Assembly (NCBI GenBank): GCA_050010535.1
Contig: JBEKKT010000019.1
Coordinates: 1-64,000 of the forward strand
Source: JAJRAG01 sp050010535
Lineage (GTDB): Archaea > Thermoplasmatota > Thermoplasmata > Methanomassiliicoccales > JACIVX01
Length of the DNA: 64,000 nucleotides
Direction of reading: 5' to 3'
Shown here: piece by piece, positions 42,918 to 51,270 of the stretch
How the letters are laid out: each line of letters opens with the position of its first letter
Position numbering within the stretch: position 1 is the first letter of the stretch
Position numbers and translations under genes: made by a program
The notes under the pieces: generated by a model
What the model saw: the letters and a program-made list of their open reading frames with translations, nothing else
Databases searched by the model: none
Told to the model about the DNA's origin: nothing

Positions 42918-43924
42918 AATCGTTCTATCTCGGATCGGTTGTAGAGAAAGCAGGAAAATCGATGGTGGCTCTTGGTATGGCCAAGAACTTCCCTGGAAAA
43001 GTCGGATACTTCAGGCCGTTCAAGGAGGCTCTTGTCTCTATCCACAACCGCGTTGTGGACCAAGATGCCTATCTCATGAAGAAGGCTTTGAACCTGGAGC
43101 CGGACGAAGGCACTCTCTGTCCGTGTACCTACGATCTGTTCAAAGGAACCACCATCGACAGAGTCACGAAATGTTATAGCAAGGCGGCCCTCGAGGCCGA
43201 CCTGATGTTAATCGAAGGTACCCGTAACATCGCCACAGGATACACGCATCAAGTCTCAGGCTTCGCCATCTCCGAGGCGGTTGGAGCCGAGGTCATACTG
43301 GTCTCGACTTCAAAGCCGTCCGCGCTCGACCGAATAGGCATGTTGAAGCGCCTCATGGAGAACTACAAGGTCAACCTCGTAGGCGTCATCCTCAACATGA
43401 CTGATGACCCAGCCACGGAAGCATTCCTGAAGGGCAAGGGCGTGAATGTCCTCGGTTCCATACCGACGATCAAGCAGCTGAAGTACTTCCGCGTGAAGGA
43501 GATTGCGGAGGCGCTGGGCGCAGAGGTAATCGTCGGGGACGAGGATGCGATGTACAAGTACGTCGAGGAGGTCACGATTGGCGCGATGACTCCGGAGAGC
43601 GCTATAAAGTACATGCGCAGGATTCCGAGAAAGGCGGTCATCACCGGCGGAGACAGATCCGACATCCAGATGGCGGCGCTCTCGACCGACACGTCATGCT
43701 TGGTCCTGACTGGTGGTCTTTATCCCGCGAAGACTGTCGTCGCAAGGGCGTACGAGGCTGAGGTCCCGATACTCCTGGCGAGATACGACACGATGACCAC
43801 GGCGGAACTGATCGAGCACCTCATCGCCAGGATCGACCCGGACGATCAGAGCGAGATCGAGACGATCGCGAAGACCGTGAAGGACCATGTGGACCTGGAC
43901 CGTATCTGGCAGGACTGGGTGTAG
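42914..43924 (+). CDS. BioD-like N-terminal domain plus DRTGG domain protein
   Basis: 336 residues. The N-terminal 200 resemble the BioD/CobQ P-loop family, although the loop is EKAGKSM in place of GxxGKT. The C-terminal part (GAEVIVGDEDAMYKYVEEVTIGAMTPES) is a DRTGG domain. The same pair forms the N-terminal extension of long phosphotransacetylases and often neighbours ADP-forming acyl-CoA synthetase, so a regulatory role in acyl-CoA metabolism is probable. It overlaps acdAB by 4 bases, so translation is coupled. Confidence 0.85.
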   Translation: MKSFYLGSVVEKAGKSMVALGMAKNFPGKVGYFRPFKEALVSIHNRVVDQDAYLMKKALNLEPDEGTLCPCTYDLFKGTTIDRVTKCYSKAALEADLMLIEGTRNIATGYTHQVSGFAISEAVGAEVILVSTSKPSALDRIGMLKRLMENYKVNLVGVILNMTDDPATEAFLKGKGVNVLGSIPTIKQLKYFRVKEIAEALGAEVIVGDEDAMYKYVEEVTIGAMTPESAIKYMRRIPRKAVITGGDRSDIQMAALSTDTSCLVLTGGLYPAKTVVARAYEAEVPILLARYDTMTTAELIEHLIARIDPDDQSEIETIAKTVKDHVDLDRIWQDWV

Positions 43925-43954
43925 GCGAGCAACGTACCAGAATAGGTCACCCGG

Positions 43955-46360
43955 TCATCCTTCTAAGGTGACCTCGCTCGTCCCGTCCTCCATTTCCTTC
44001 ACATTTATCACATGACCCATGAATTCCTTCACGTCCTCGATGTGCGTTATCAGAACGATCTGATGGAATTGCTTTGAGAGCTGGTTTAGGGTCATCATTA
44101 TGCTCCGCTTTCTCGTTTGGTCTTGAGAGCCGAATATCTCGTCTAGTATCAAGAAGTTGACATTGCTGCCGGCTCGGTCAGCTATCACCCTTGATATCGC
44201 GAGTCTCAAGCAGAGGTTGGCCAGGTCGCCTTCCCCTCCGGAGAATCTACTCATGGGGTACTTTACGCCGCCGTCGAATACGTGGATCTCATAATCATCG
44301 TCGAGGTCCATCCCGCCGTACCTGGAATCGGTGAGATCGGTGAGCAGAGTTGATGATATCCCGGACAGTGTCGGGATGATTCTCGACATCACGTTTGATC
44401 GGAACTCCTTCATCACTGAGCCGAGAACGGTCAGCTGCTCCATGTCCTTCGTCTTCTCCACCATTCCACTCTCGCACGAGATCGTCTCTTCCAGCTGCTC
44501 CCTTCGAATCTTAAGCTCTCTCTGATCAAGGCTGATCTCGGCCTCCTTTGTGATGAGCTCATTCCTTCTCAATTCACGCGCCTGCATCGCCTCTTCATAT
44601 TCGGCAAGAGCCTTCTGGCGCTCATCTTGCTGGTATCCCAGCTCTGCTATCTCTGATTCTATGCTTTCAAGAGCCGATCTCGCCTCTTCGACCTGGGTTC
44701 CAATTGCCAGAAGCTCCTCCTCGAGGCCGGGGAGTCGCTGCGATTTGATTCGCAACTCTGTGTATCTATCCTCGACATACTTGAGATCCTGGATTCGGAC
44801 CTTCGCCGCAGCGAATTCGTTCTCGTCGAACCTCAGATCCTCAAACCCCTCAATCCTCTTTTCAAGCTCGTGTCGTTCATCCGATAGCTTCTCCAGGTTC
44901 CGAGAGAGCTGATCGATCGATGCGGTGAGCTGGATCCCTTCCCTCTGCTGCTTCTTCAACTCCTTCTTCCTTTTCTCAAGCGCTTCTCTCTTCAGTCTAA
45001 GCCTCTCGAGTTCCTTTTCGACCGAAAGCCTGTCCCCTTCCATCCCTCTCGTTCTCTCTTCTTTATCTTCGATTTCTCCGGAAAGCTTCGCGACAAGGTG
45101 TGCGTGATGGTCTCCCAACCGTCTCTCGCAAGTGGGGCATGGGCTTTCCGGACCGAGGTTCTTGATACTCTCCATCTTCGATCTAGTCTCTTCAGTCTCC
45201 CCAACGATCCTCCTCATCTCCGATCCGATCCATCCTAATTGCTCTCTAGCCGAGCTCATCTGCTTGTCCGTCTCTTCCAGGTTCTCTTCAACGGTCTTCA
45301 GACGGTCCTCGAACCCATCCAAAGGAGCCAGCACTTTCTGCTTCTGCGCGATCTCTGAAGCGATTCCAGACTCCTTCTCCTTGAGCTCCCACAAGTTCCT
45401 CTCAAGGTTCTTTCTCTCCTCGTGTCTGCGCATCTGTTTCTCTATTTCCTCCACTTCTCTTGCCAGTGCCAGATATTCCTCATGTCCGTTTTTCAGCGCG
45501 TAGATTTCGCCGAGCTTCTCCTTCAGTCCCCGGATCTCGGCCGAGAGGTCTCCGCTTCTGCTCTCGAGATTCCTTATCCTCTCTCTTTTCTCTACGGCTC
45601 TCTCGTTGACCCTCCTGTGCTCTTCGTCCCTTCTCAGCGCCAAGTCCCTTCTCTCTCTCGCAACGAACACTCGCCCGTCGAGGGATGCGATTTCCTCTTT
45701 CAGGGGCGCGAGATCCTTCTGGGCTAGGTCAATCCTCTCCACGAGAACCCCAATATCTCCGGCAAGAACGTCCTTCTTCTGCCTGCCATCCTCCGTGAGC
45801 AGCGACCGAGTGGTCATCTCCAGGCTCTTCTTCATCACTGAGACGTCCCTGTCTATGTCGCTCACTACCTTATCCAGGACGTCGATGTCGAGCATCCGCA
45901 GGATTAGCTTCTTCCGTTCGAAAGGTCTGAACGATGAGAGTGCGTTCAGTTCCTTCTGTCTGGCGAAAACCGAGATGAAGAACGCCTTGTGGTCCATACC
46001 GAGCCGCCTCGATATCTCCTCGCTCACGGCCTTGTCGCCCCTCGCCTCGGGCTTATCGTTAACGATCAGGGTGGCATCGACCTTCAGGTCCTTGCCCTTC
46101 ATGGTTCTCTCGAGATGGTAGGAATCGCCTTCGATATCGAACTCGAGCATGACCCTGCACTCCTCGTTCGGCTCCGCGCCCATCCATCTCACTTGCTCTT
46201 TTGTCGTGCGAACGATCTCGGCCTCGTTCCCGTACAGCGCCCAAGCGATCGCCTCTATCAAACTGGACTTACCAGCACCGTTCGGCCCCACGATTCCGAT
46301 GACCCCGTCCGGGAACTCAAGTGCGCACTGGCGGAACTTGCGATAGTTCTTGAGTTCCAT
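43955..46360 (-). CDS. rad50: DNA double-strand break repair ATPase Rad50
   Basis: 801 residues. The Walker A GPNGAGKSSLIEAIAWALYG is near residues 25-45; a coiled-coil stretch follows with the zinc hook CPTC near residue 407, and SRFSGGEGDLANLCLRLAISR and FLILDEIFGSQD are the ABC signature and Walker B at the C-terminus. The coiled coil is shorter than in many archaeal Rad50 proteins. It starts 5 bases after the mre11 stop on the same strand, so the two are co-transcribed. With Mre11 it tethers and processes DNA ends. Confidence 0.97.
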   Translation of the reverse strand: MELKNYRKFRQCALEFPDGVIGIVGPNGAGKSSLIEAIAWALYGNEAEIVRTTKEQVRWMGAEPNEECRVMLEFDIEGDSYHLERTMKGKDLKVDATLIVNDKPEARGDKAVSEEISRRLGMDHKAFFISVFARQKELNALSSFRPFERKKLILRMLDIDVLDKVVSDIDRDVSVMKKSLEMTTRSLLTEDGRQKKDVLAGDIGVLVERIDLAQKDLAPLKEEIASLDGRVFVARERRDLALRRDEEHRRVNERAVEKRERIRNLESRSGDLSAEIRGLKEKLGEIYALKNGHEEYLALAREVEEIEKQMRRHEERKNLERNLWELKEKESGIASEIAQKQKVLAPLDGFEDRLKTVEENLEETDKQMSSAREQLGWIGSEMRRIVGETEETRSKMESIKNLGPESPCPTCERRLGDHHAHLVAKLSGEIEDKEERTRGMEGDRLSVEKELERLRLKREALEKRKKELKKQQREGIQLTASIDQLSRNLEKLSDERHELEKRIEGFEDLRFDENEFAAAKVRIQDLKYVEDRYTELRIKSQRLPGLEEELLAIGTQVEEARSALESIESEIAELGYQQDERQKALAEYEEAMQARELRRNELITKEAEISLDQRELKIRREQLEETISCESGMVEKTKDMEQLTVLGSVMKEFRSNVMSRIIPTLSGISSTLLTDLTDSRYGGMDLDDDYEIHVFDGGVKYPMSRFSGGEGDLANLCLRLAISRVIADRAGSNVNFLILDEIFGSQDQTRKRSIMMTLNQLSKQFHQIVLITHIEDVKEFMGHVINVKEMEDGTSEVTLEG

Positions 46361-46365
46361 GTATC

Positions 46366-47487
46366 TCAGTCTGATTCTTCCATCCCCCTGCGAAGGTAGT
46401 CCAATCCCATCGCGCGGACCCTATTTTTATCCGTATTCTCCACGGGATAGCGCTCGAGGAACGAAGCGAACTCCCTGTCGAGCGAGTCGAGGGCGGTGTT
46501 GGTACCCTGAACCGAGACGCCATCCTGGATCAGATCGTACTTGAGCTCGAAGTGCGTCGCCGCTCTGGTCATCTGTTTCATCCAGTTGAAATCAAGCGTC
46601 TTGTAGAGTGAGGGCGTGAGGTTCTTTATCCTCATCCGCACGACACTGCCCTCGAGATCGACAGAGTCGATTTCGTCGCCTATTGCGGTCCGGAGGGAGA
46701 GTGAGTCCAGACGCATAGCATCTATCGGCACGAGGTCGATCATTTCCCTGGTCGTCAGCGAAACGAAATCCCTTTTGCCCTTATCTAGATCTATAAGCAG
46801 GAACCCCTTCTCTTGATGTGCCTCTGCGAAAGACAGTCTCTCGGTCGATCCCGAGTACCAAGCATTCGGAGCAACCTCGCAAGAGCCGTGGTAGTGACCC
46901 AAGGCGATGTAGTCCAGGTCTTTTTTCAGGTACGAAGACTGGACGAGGACCTCGTTGAACTCGTTCATCCTGAACACACCAAGTCCGATCACTCCGGCGT
47001 GCAGAACACCGACGTTGAACCTCGCATCCCTTGACAGACCAATGGATTGAAGGTTCCTCGTAAGATTATCGCCGTCCGAATGGGGCACTGCATGGACGAC
47101 GAGGTCTCCCAGATCTACGGATTCGTACGCCCCTTTGTAGACCGGATGCAAGCCCTCGATGTGCTCCAGTATCCTGAAAACGCTGCCGGTTTCCTGGAGT
47201 CTCGGGGTGGAGTGGTTGCCGGCGATCACGACGGTCGGTATGCCGGCTTCCGCCATGCGTCTCAGCTGGTCTAGGACAAAGGAGATGGCCCTGTTCGTCG
47301 GTCGGACCGAGTCGAACAGGTCTCCGGAATGGACAACGGCGTCTGGTTTGAGATAAATCACACGGTCGACAAATTGCTTGAAGGCGTCAAAGACATCGAT
47401 CTCTCGCTGGTTCAGACCTGTGCTCTCATCGACCCTGCTGTAGGCCGAATAGCCGATATGGGTGTCGGAGACGTGGGCAATCCTCAA
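46366..47487 (-). CDS. mre11: DNA repair nuclease Mre11
   Basis: 373 residues when started at the TTG at 47487, preceded by GGGGG; this gives LRIAHVSDTHIG, the classical Mre11 N-terminus. An ATG at 47523 is a less likely start. The phosphoesterase motifs DTHIG, SGDLFDS, AGNHSTP and the metal-binding HYHGSCEV are all present. The C-terminal domain that binds Rad50 follows, and rad50 begins 5 bases after the stop. It removes bound proteins and resects DNA ends. Confidence 0.95.
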   Translation of the reverse strand: MRIAHVSDTHIGYSAYSRVDESTGLNQREIDVFDAFKQFVDRVIYLKPDAVVHSGDLFDSVRPTNRAISFVLDQLRRMAEAGIPTVVIAGNHSTPRLQETGSVFRILEHIEGLHPVYKGAYESVDLGDLVVHAVPHSDGDNLTRNLQSIGLSRDARFNVGVLHAGVIGLGVFRMNEFNEVLVQSSYLKKDLDYIALGHYHGSCEVAPNAWYSGSTERLSFAEAHQEKGFLLIDLDKGKRDFVSLTTREMIDLVPIDAMRLDSLSLRTAIGDEIDSVDLEGSVVRMRIKNLTPSLYKTLDFNWMKQMTRAATHFELKYDLIQDGVSVQGTNTALDSLDREFASFLERYPVENTDKNRVRAMGLDYLRRGMEESD

Positions 47488-47584
47488 ATGAGACCCCCAA
47501 TGTGATTGAGTAACGTGATGCACTCTGTGAATTGGAAACCGTCACCGGCGCTTAGGTTCCGAGCCACGCGAACTTCTTCCTTCA

Positions 47585-47728
47585 TCACTTCTCTCCGTCG
47601 TCCATGGTTCCCTTGCTGAGAATCTCCGCCATCTTGCTGTGCGCTGATGTTGTGACCTTCCACAGAATGTACGCGACTATCGCACCGACCACGACGATCG
47701 CTATCAGCGGTAATGATAATGCTTCCAC
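47585..47728 (-). CDS. Small single-pass membrane protein (47 residues)
   Basis: A GTG-started ORF coding for 47 residues: a hydrophobic stretch EALSLPLIAIVVVGAIVAYILW followed by a polar, charged tail KVTTSAHSKMAEILSKGTMDDGEK. The layout, with one membrane segment and a short cytoplasmic tail, is that of a small membrane subunit. The stop overlaps no other gene. No family is recognised, and no TATA box is clear. It precedes mre11 on the same strand by about 100 bases. Confidence 0.55.
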   Translation of the reverse strand: MEALSLPLIAIVVVGAIVAYILWKVTTSAHSKMAEILSKGTMDDGEK

Positions 47729-48056
47729 TGTGCAAAAGGGTTGTGCCTAGAATGGCGACAATGTTCGATATGGATCGAAACCTCTTCTCATTTCCTTCTT
47801 TTCTTCCCCCAATTTTTCCACAAGAAGATAGAAATCAACCCTCGACTCGGCGAGAGACTCTACTCATACTCATCCCCGACTCGTCGTCGACTCGGCGAGA
47901 GACCCGAAACGAGATCCGCACACGGATCCGCACTCGCATGCACACTCGTTTCGAACCCGATTCGAAGATTGTCCTAATTTGCTTGAAGGTTGCATCAAGC
48001 ATGCCGGAAGCATGCTTGAGGGTTTGCTCGAGAATTGACGTCTCTATGCATTTAGC
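47729..48056. repeat. Repeat-containing intergenic stretch
   Basis: A pyrimidine-rich 328-base gap without a plausible gene. TCGACTCGGCGAGAGAC occurs twice (47842-47858 and 47887-47903), each with CTCG/CGAG arms able to fold. A perfect inverted repeat CAAGCATGC-CGGAA-GCATGCTTG (47996-48018) lies just after the CDGSH gene stop and may form its transcript's 3' hairpin, although no U tract follows. Confidence 0.5.
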
Positions 48057-48752
48057 TTATCTCAAAGACTCGTCGCCGTCATAAAAGCCCACATCTATGT
48101 GCGTACCGTCGCAGAAGGGCTTGTTCTTGGACGACCCGCCGCATCGACACAACGTAACTCTATTACGAACCTCATAAGTGCTGCCATCGGACGATTCGAC
48201 AGTTACTCCGCCCTTCAGCCATATCGGGCCGCTTACCTTGTTCTGAGGATCCTCGATTAGGCTTATTGACTGTTCAAACTCTTTCTCTATTACCTTTCCG
48301 GTTCTTTTGTCGTACTCAACTAGTCTTCCTGAGGGGCAGTTGCAAGCTTCTTCAATTGCCAATTCCCTGACCTTCGGGTCATCAGAATGATGGGTAAGTT
48401 CCCATGTCCCTCCGCCTCTGTGGCAAAATCTCGCAGCAGAACAAAGCGCAGGAGCATCTTTCAGCCTCAATGTAGGCCCGTTCATAACCTGGGCCTGTTT
48501 GTCAAATGGCTCTCCGCTTGCTGTTTCAGTGCCATCAAACCCGACCTTTGCATGTGTGCCATCGCAGAATGGTTTGTCTTTCGACTGCCCGCAGCGACAC
48601 AGTGCGCACGGCTTGTTGGACGGCATGTCTCTTCCCTTGACCCACTTTTCTGGTTCGCCTTCCTTTCCTATAATTTGTATGTCTATTGGCAAGCCTCCTG
48701 AGACCAAATAGGGGCCATCCTTTGTAATCATTATCTTGGCATCTTTCCGCAT
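48057..48752 (-). CDS. CDGSH-type iron-sulfur protein with two CDGSH motifs
   Basis: About 231 residues from the ATG at 48752; an ATG at 48776 sits in the TATA box (about 48777-48790) and would be untranscribed. Two CDGSH fingers (CRCGQSKDKPFCDGTH near residue 55 and CRCGGSSKNKPFCDGTH near 205) flank a cysteine-rich middle with CSAARFCHRGG and CNCPSGRLV. CDGSH domains bind a redox-active [2Fe-2S] cluster through three Cys and one His. The function is unknown; a role in iron or sulfur homeostasis is probable. It is preceded by a 10-T terminator of the next gene upstream. Confidence 0.92.
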   Translation of the reverse strand: MRKDAKIMITKDGPYLVSGGLPIDIQIIGKEGEPEKWVKGRDMPSNKPCALCRCGQSKDKPFCDGTHAKVGFDGTETASGEPFDKQAQVMNGPTLRLKDAPALCSAARFCHRGGGTWELTHHSDDPKVRELAIEEACNCPSGRLVEYDKRTGKVIEKEFEQSISLIEDPQNKVSGPIWLKGGVTVESSDGSTYEVRNRVTLCRCGGSSKNKPFCDGTHIDVGFYDGDESLR

Positions 48753-48776
48753 ACGTAAGAAATGTGAGAGAGACAT

Positions 48777-49067
48777 AATATAATACCTGTTGAACGAGGA
48801 CCGGACCTCCTCAGAGCTGCACTCTCTTGTCGCAAGGTGCCTCTGAATGCATTTCTAGTTTGGTGTTAATGAGGGCGATAGAAAAAAAAAAGGAAATGGG
48901 TTTCGGCAGGAAAGCCGATTGAAGCAGAAAGTGCGTTATTGAGCGATTTTCTGTGCCGACCGGCTAGACGTAGTTACAAATCTGGGCGGAGGCGAACGCC
49001 CATCCTTGTTGCCGCAAGAGAAGATCGGAGTCTCCTCTGTGGATGGACTATTTGGGTCAGTCGAGCA
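48777..49067. other. Gap between the CDGSH gene and a small gene
   Basis: Contains the promoter of the CDGSH gene (a TATA region at about 48777-48790) and the terminator at 48882-48919. The rest (about 48920-49067) is the 3' untranslated part of the small cysteine-protein gene. I see no further gene. Confidence 0.5.
48882..48919 (-). terminator. Hairpin with ten T residues, minus strand
   Basis: TCGGC/GCCGA (48903-48907 with 48914-48918) forms a hairpin on the minus strand, followed by CCCATTTCC and then ten T (complement of 48882-48891). It probably ends the transcript of the small gene at 49068-49268. Confidence 0.7.
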
Positions 49068-49268
49068 TCAAGGTTTCGATGCAATTCTCATCTGACCCGA
49101 CCGGTCGACGATCTTAGCCAGGTGAACCAGCGTGGCGAGACCGCGATACTCACAGACCATCCCACTGACAAGGCAGTTGTCGCAGGTGAGATTACGCAGA
49201 GTCTCCTCGTCTGCTCCGTAAGCGTCGAAAGTGCAGCCATCTGGGCGCATCGATTCTTTCGTGTTCAT
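49068..49268 (-). CDS. Small cysteine-containing hypothetical protein, leaderless
   Basis: 66 residues from the ATG at 49268, with the motif CDNCLVSGMVC in the middle and a basic C-terminus. A clear TATA box (CAATATATAC, about 49294-49303) puts the transcription start at about 49270, so the message is leaderless and the long upstream frame (to 49619) is not used. A terminator follows about 150 bases after the stop. No family is recognised; the cysteine arrangement could bind a metal. It diverges from the FtsZ-like gene across 190 bases. Confidence 0.6.
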   Translation of the reverse strand: MNTKESMRPDGCTFDAYGADEETLRNLTCDNCLVSGMVCEYRGLATLVHLAKIVDRSGQMRIASKP

Positions 49269-49458
49269 GGTGATCGACTGCTCCAGTATTGCTGCGCGTA
49301 TATATTGTTGACACCGAACGGCGTGACCGGCGGCGTAGGAACAAGTGAGTCGTCTCCCCCCCCACATGATTGCCTCAAGAGCGAATCTATCAAATGCTGA
49401 GATTCCCGGATTTATCACGGAAAAAGGTTTATCAGCTGTGTCAGGATAGACCTTGGTG

Positions 49459-50388
49459 ATGCGTCCTGAGCAGCTCCCTCTAGGAAACGGCGAAAGGAAG
49501 ACGAGGCCGAAGATCAAAGTGGTGGGAGTTGGGGGAGCGGGGTGCAATGCCGTTGCAAGCTCTTGTTTCGAGAGCGTCAGCATTTGTACGGTCGCCGAGC
49601 ATTTCAAGCGCCTCCGCACTCACAGGACGATACTACTGAGCGAGGAGCAGTTGCTTTTCATGAGGGACACGCCGCTGCAAATGATTGCATCTATCGACTA
49701 CGACTGGAAGGACCTCGTCAGGGATACTATCGGCGAGGCGGACATGATATTTCTTTTCACTGGTCTCGGTGGGGAGACTGGAAGCTTTGTGACGCCGATC
49801 GTGGCTCAGATATGCAGGAAGCTCTGCCGGATGGTCGTCGCCTCAATCGCACTCCCATTCTCTGTCGAGGGGTCGCAGAGGAAGAAGGTGGCGATAGGCG
49901 GGCTGTCCCATCTCCTCGGGACGTCCGACATGGCGATAACCTACCCGAACGACTCTCTTCTCAAGATTGCCCCGAATCTTCCGCTCGTGAGCGCCTTCAG
50001 CGTGATGGATAGCTTAATGATGATCCCTCCTGCAGAGATAGAGAAAGTGATCACTGTAGAGGGCATCCATGTCCTGCGGACCAGCTTCGCTGGCGCCAAG
50101 CACACGAGGTTTGGAATCGGTGTCGGGGAGGGGGACGAAAGGGAGCTAAAGGCAGTGTATGAGGCGTTCAAATCGCCCTGGTTCAATTTCGATCTCTCGA
50201 ATGTCGGCGTCGCGATGGTCATAGCTTCTGCATCCGATATCGACGAATCGACGGTCCGGAAGGTGGTCGGGGACGTGTCCTATCGCCTGCCGGACTCGAA
50301 AGTATTCTACGCTGGAAGGTCGGATCAGTCCCTTGGGGACAAGCTGAGAGTCTCTCTGCTGCTCGGCCAGGCGGGAAATCAGGCATAG
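49459..50388 (+). CDS. Divergent FtsZ-like (tubulin/FtsZ superfamily) protein
   Basis: 309 residues from the ATG at 49459; a TATA box (GTTTATC, about 49427-49433) lies 26-32 bases upstream. The N-terminal IKVVGVGGAGCNAV is the FtsZ first glycine loop, and FLFTGLGGETGSF is the tubulin signature region, but the usual GGGTGTG has become GGETGSF. The NTD motif is missing (CTVAEHF at its place), and the T7 catalytic loop with its NxDFAD is replaced by a non-matching stretch. It should therefore bind or hydrolyse GTP poorly, if at all. It may act as a scaffold or regulator of a canonical FtsZ or CetZ. No partner ftsZ is in the window. Confidence 0.85.
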   Translation: MRPEQLPLGNGERKTRPKIKVVGVGGAGCNAVASSCFESVSICTVAEHFKRLRTHRTILLSEEQLLFMRDTPLQMIASIDYDWKDLVRDTIGEADMIFLFTGLGGETGSFVTPIVAQICRKLCRMVVASIALPFSVEGSQRKKVAIGGLSHLLGTSDMAITYPNDSLLKIAPNLPLVSAFSVMDSLMMIPPAEIEKVITVEGIHVLRTSFAGAKHTRFGIGVGEGDERELKAVYEAFKSPWFNFDLSNVGVAMVIASASDIDESTVRKVVGDVSYRLPDSKVFYAGRSDQSLGDKLRVSLLLGQAGNQA

Positions 50389-50421
50389 TCTCTCTCGGTC
50401 AGCATATGTTTGACATGTTCT

Positions 50422-51216
50422 CTATTCGTCTACCAAGATATCCCTCGGCGCTCCGGCGAATCTCACGAGGGCGCGGGCCTCTAAGAAGTGGAGCTCTCCG
50501 GGAATGACAAGGGCGTGGAGGGGTGGTCCCAGGTCCACTGAGACAATGTCCTGCGGATATCCACCGATGATCCGCTCGGTCTCGGAACCTATTCTGGCCC
50601 CAGCGCAGACAAGCGTCCGGTTACCGATCAGCCTCTTGCCGATCCTCTGCTCGGCCTCGATCAACCATCGTGTCCCTTCCGCAGCCGTCATGTATCTAGC
50701 CTCCTGCTCCTTTATGTCCAGCAGCACCAATGTGTGAAGACCTCTATCTCTGTTGTCGAGTATATTGTCGTACGGACTGGAGGGTTGATAACCCGGCTCG
50801 GCGAAAGGCAATGTAACAGTCCTGCCGAACTTATATGGCTGCAGCCCGAAGGCGGTGGCACATGCGGTCTGGATAGATGCGCCATGGATGAGCTTGGTCC
50901 GTATGCCGGCCTCGGTCGCTCTCAGTCTGACATCTATGTGGGTCGTGGCCACCATCGGATCTCCAGCGGTCACGAAGGCCACCTTTGACCCTTTCGCTGC
51001 CTCTACGACCGCGTCCCCCTCCTCTACGTCTTTTCTGGTGAGGACTGTGACCTCCTTGTTGATCATCTTTTCCAAATCCTGAACTGATGAATCGATCATC
51101 TTCGATGTGAAAAACTCCGCGAACACCCGATCGCACCCCTCTAGCGCTTTGAGCGCTCTCAAGCTCATGTCCTCAGGGCCGCCGAGCCCTAAACCAACAA
51201 ATATCAATTCGCCCAA
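50422..51216 (-). CDS. dphB: Diphthine synthase
   Basis: 264 residues. The start ELIFVGLGLGGPEDMSLRALKAL and the methyltransferase motifs VAFVTAGDPMVATTHIDVRLRA and HGASIQTACATAFGLQPYKFGRTVTLPF are the DphB pattern. The enzyme trimethylates the 3-amino-3-carboxypropyl histidine on elongation factor 2, an archaeal/eukaryotic reaction. It starts 55 bases from the divergent trm5 start at 51271; promoters lie in that gap. Confidence 0.97.
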   Translation of the reverse strand: MGELIFVGLGLGGPEDMSLRALKALEGCDRVFAEFFTSKMIDSSVQDLEKMINKEVTVLTRKDVEEGDAVVEAAKGSKVAFVTAGDPMVATTHIDVRLRATEAGIRTKLIHGASIQTACATAFGLQPYKFGRTVTLPFAEPGYQPSSPYDNILDNRDRGLHTLVLLDIKEQEARYMTAAEGTRWLIEAEQRIGKRLIGNRTLVCAGARIGSETERIIGGYPQDIVSVDLGPPLHALVIPGELHFLEARALVRFAGAPRDILVDE

Positions 51217-51270
51217 TGCATCACCGTGCGTTCCTGGTGCGTCAGGGTCCCGAGGGATAAAGGGGAATCG

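Noticed and set aside
47484..47735. 83-codon minus-strand ORF over the same bases as the 47-residue membrane protein
   Set aside because: Its composition is polar and irregular and it runs through the mre11 start; the GTG-started membrane frame is the better reading.
49269..49619. N-terminal extension of the small cysteine protein to 183 residues
   Set aside because: It runs through the divergent FtsZ-like gene start and upstream of a good TATA box, so it is not transcribed as part of this message.
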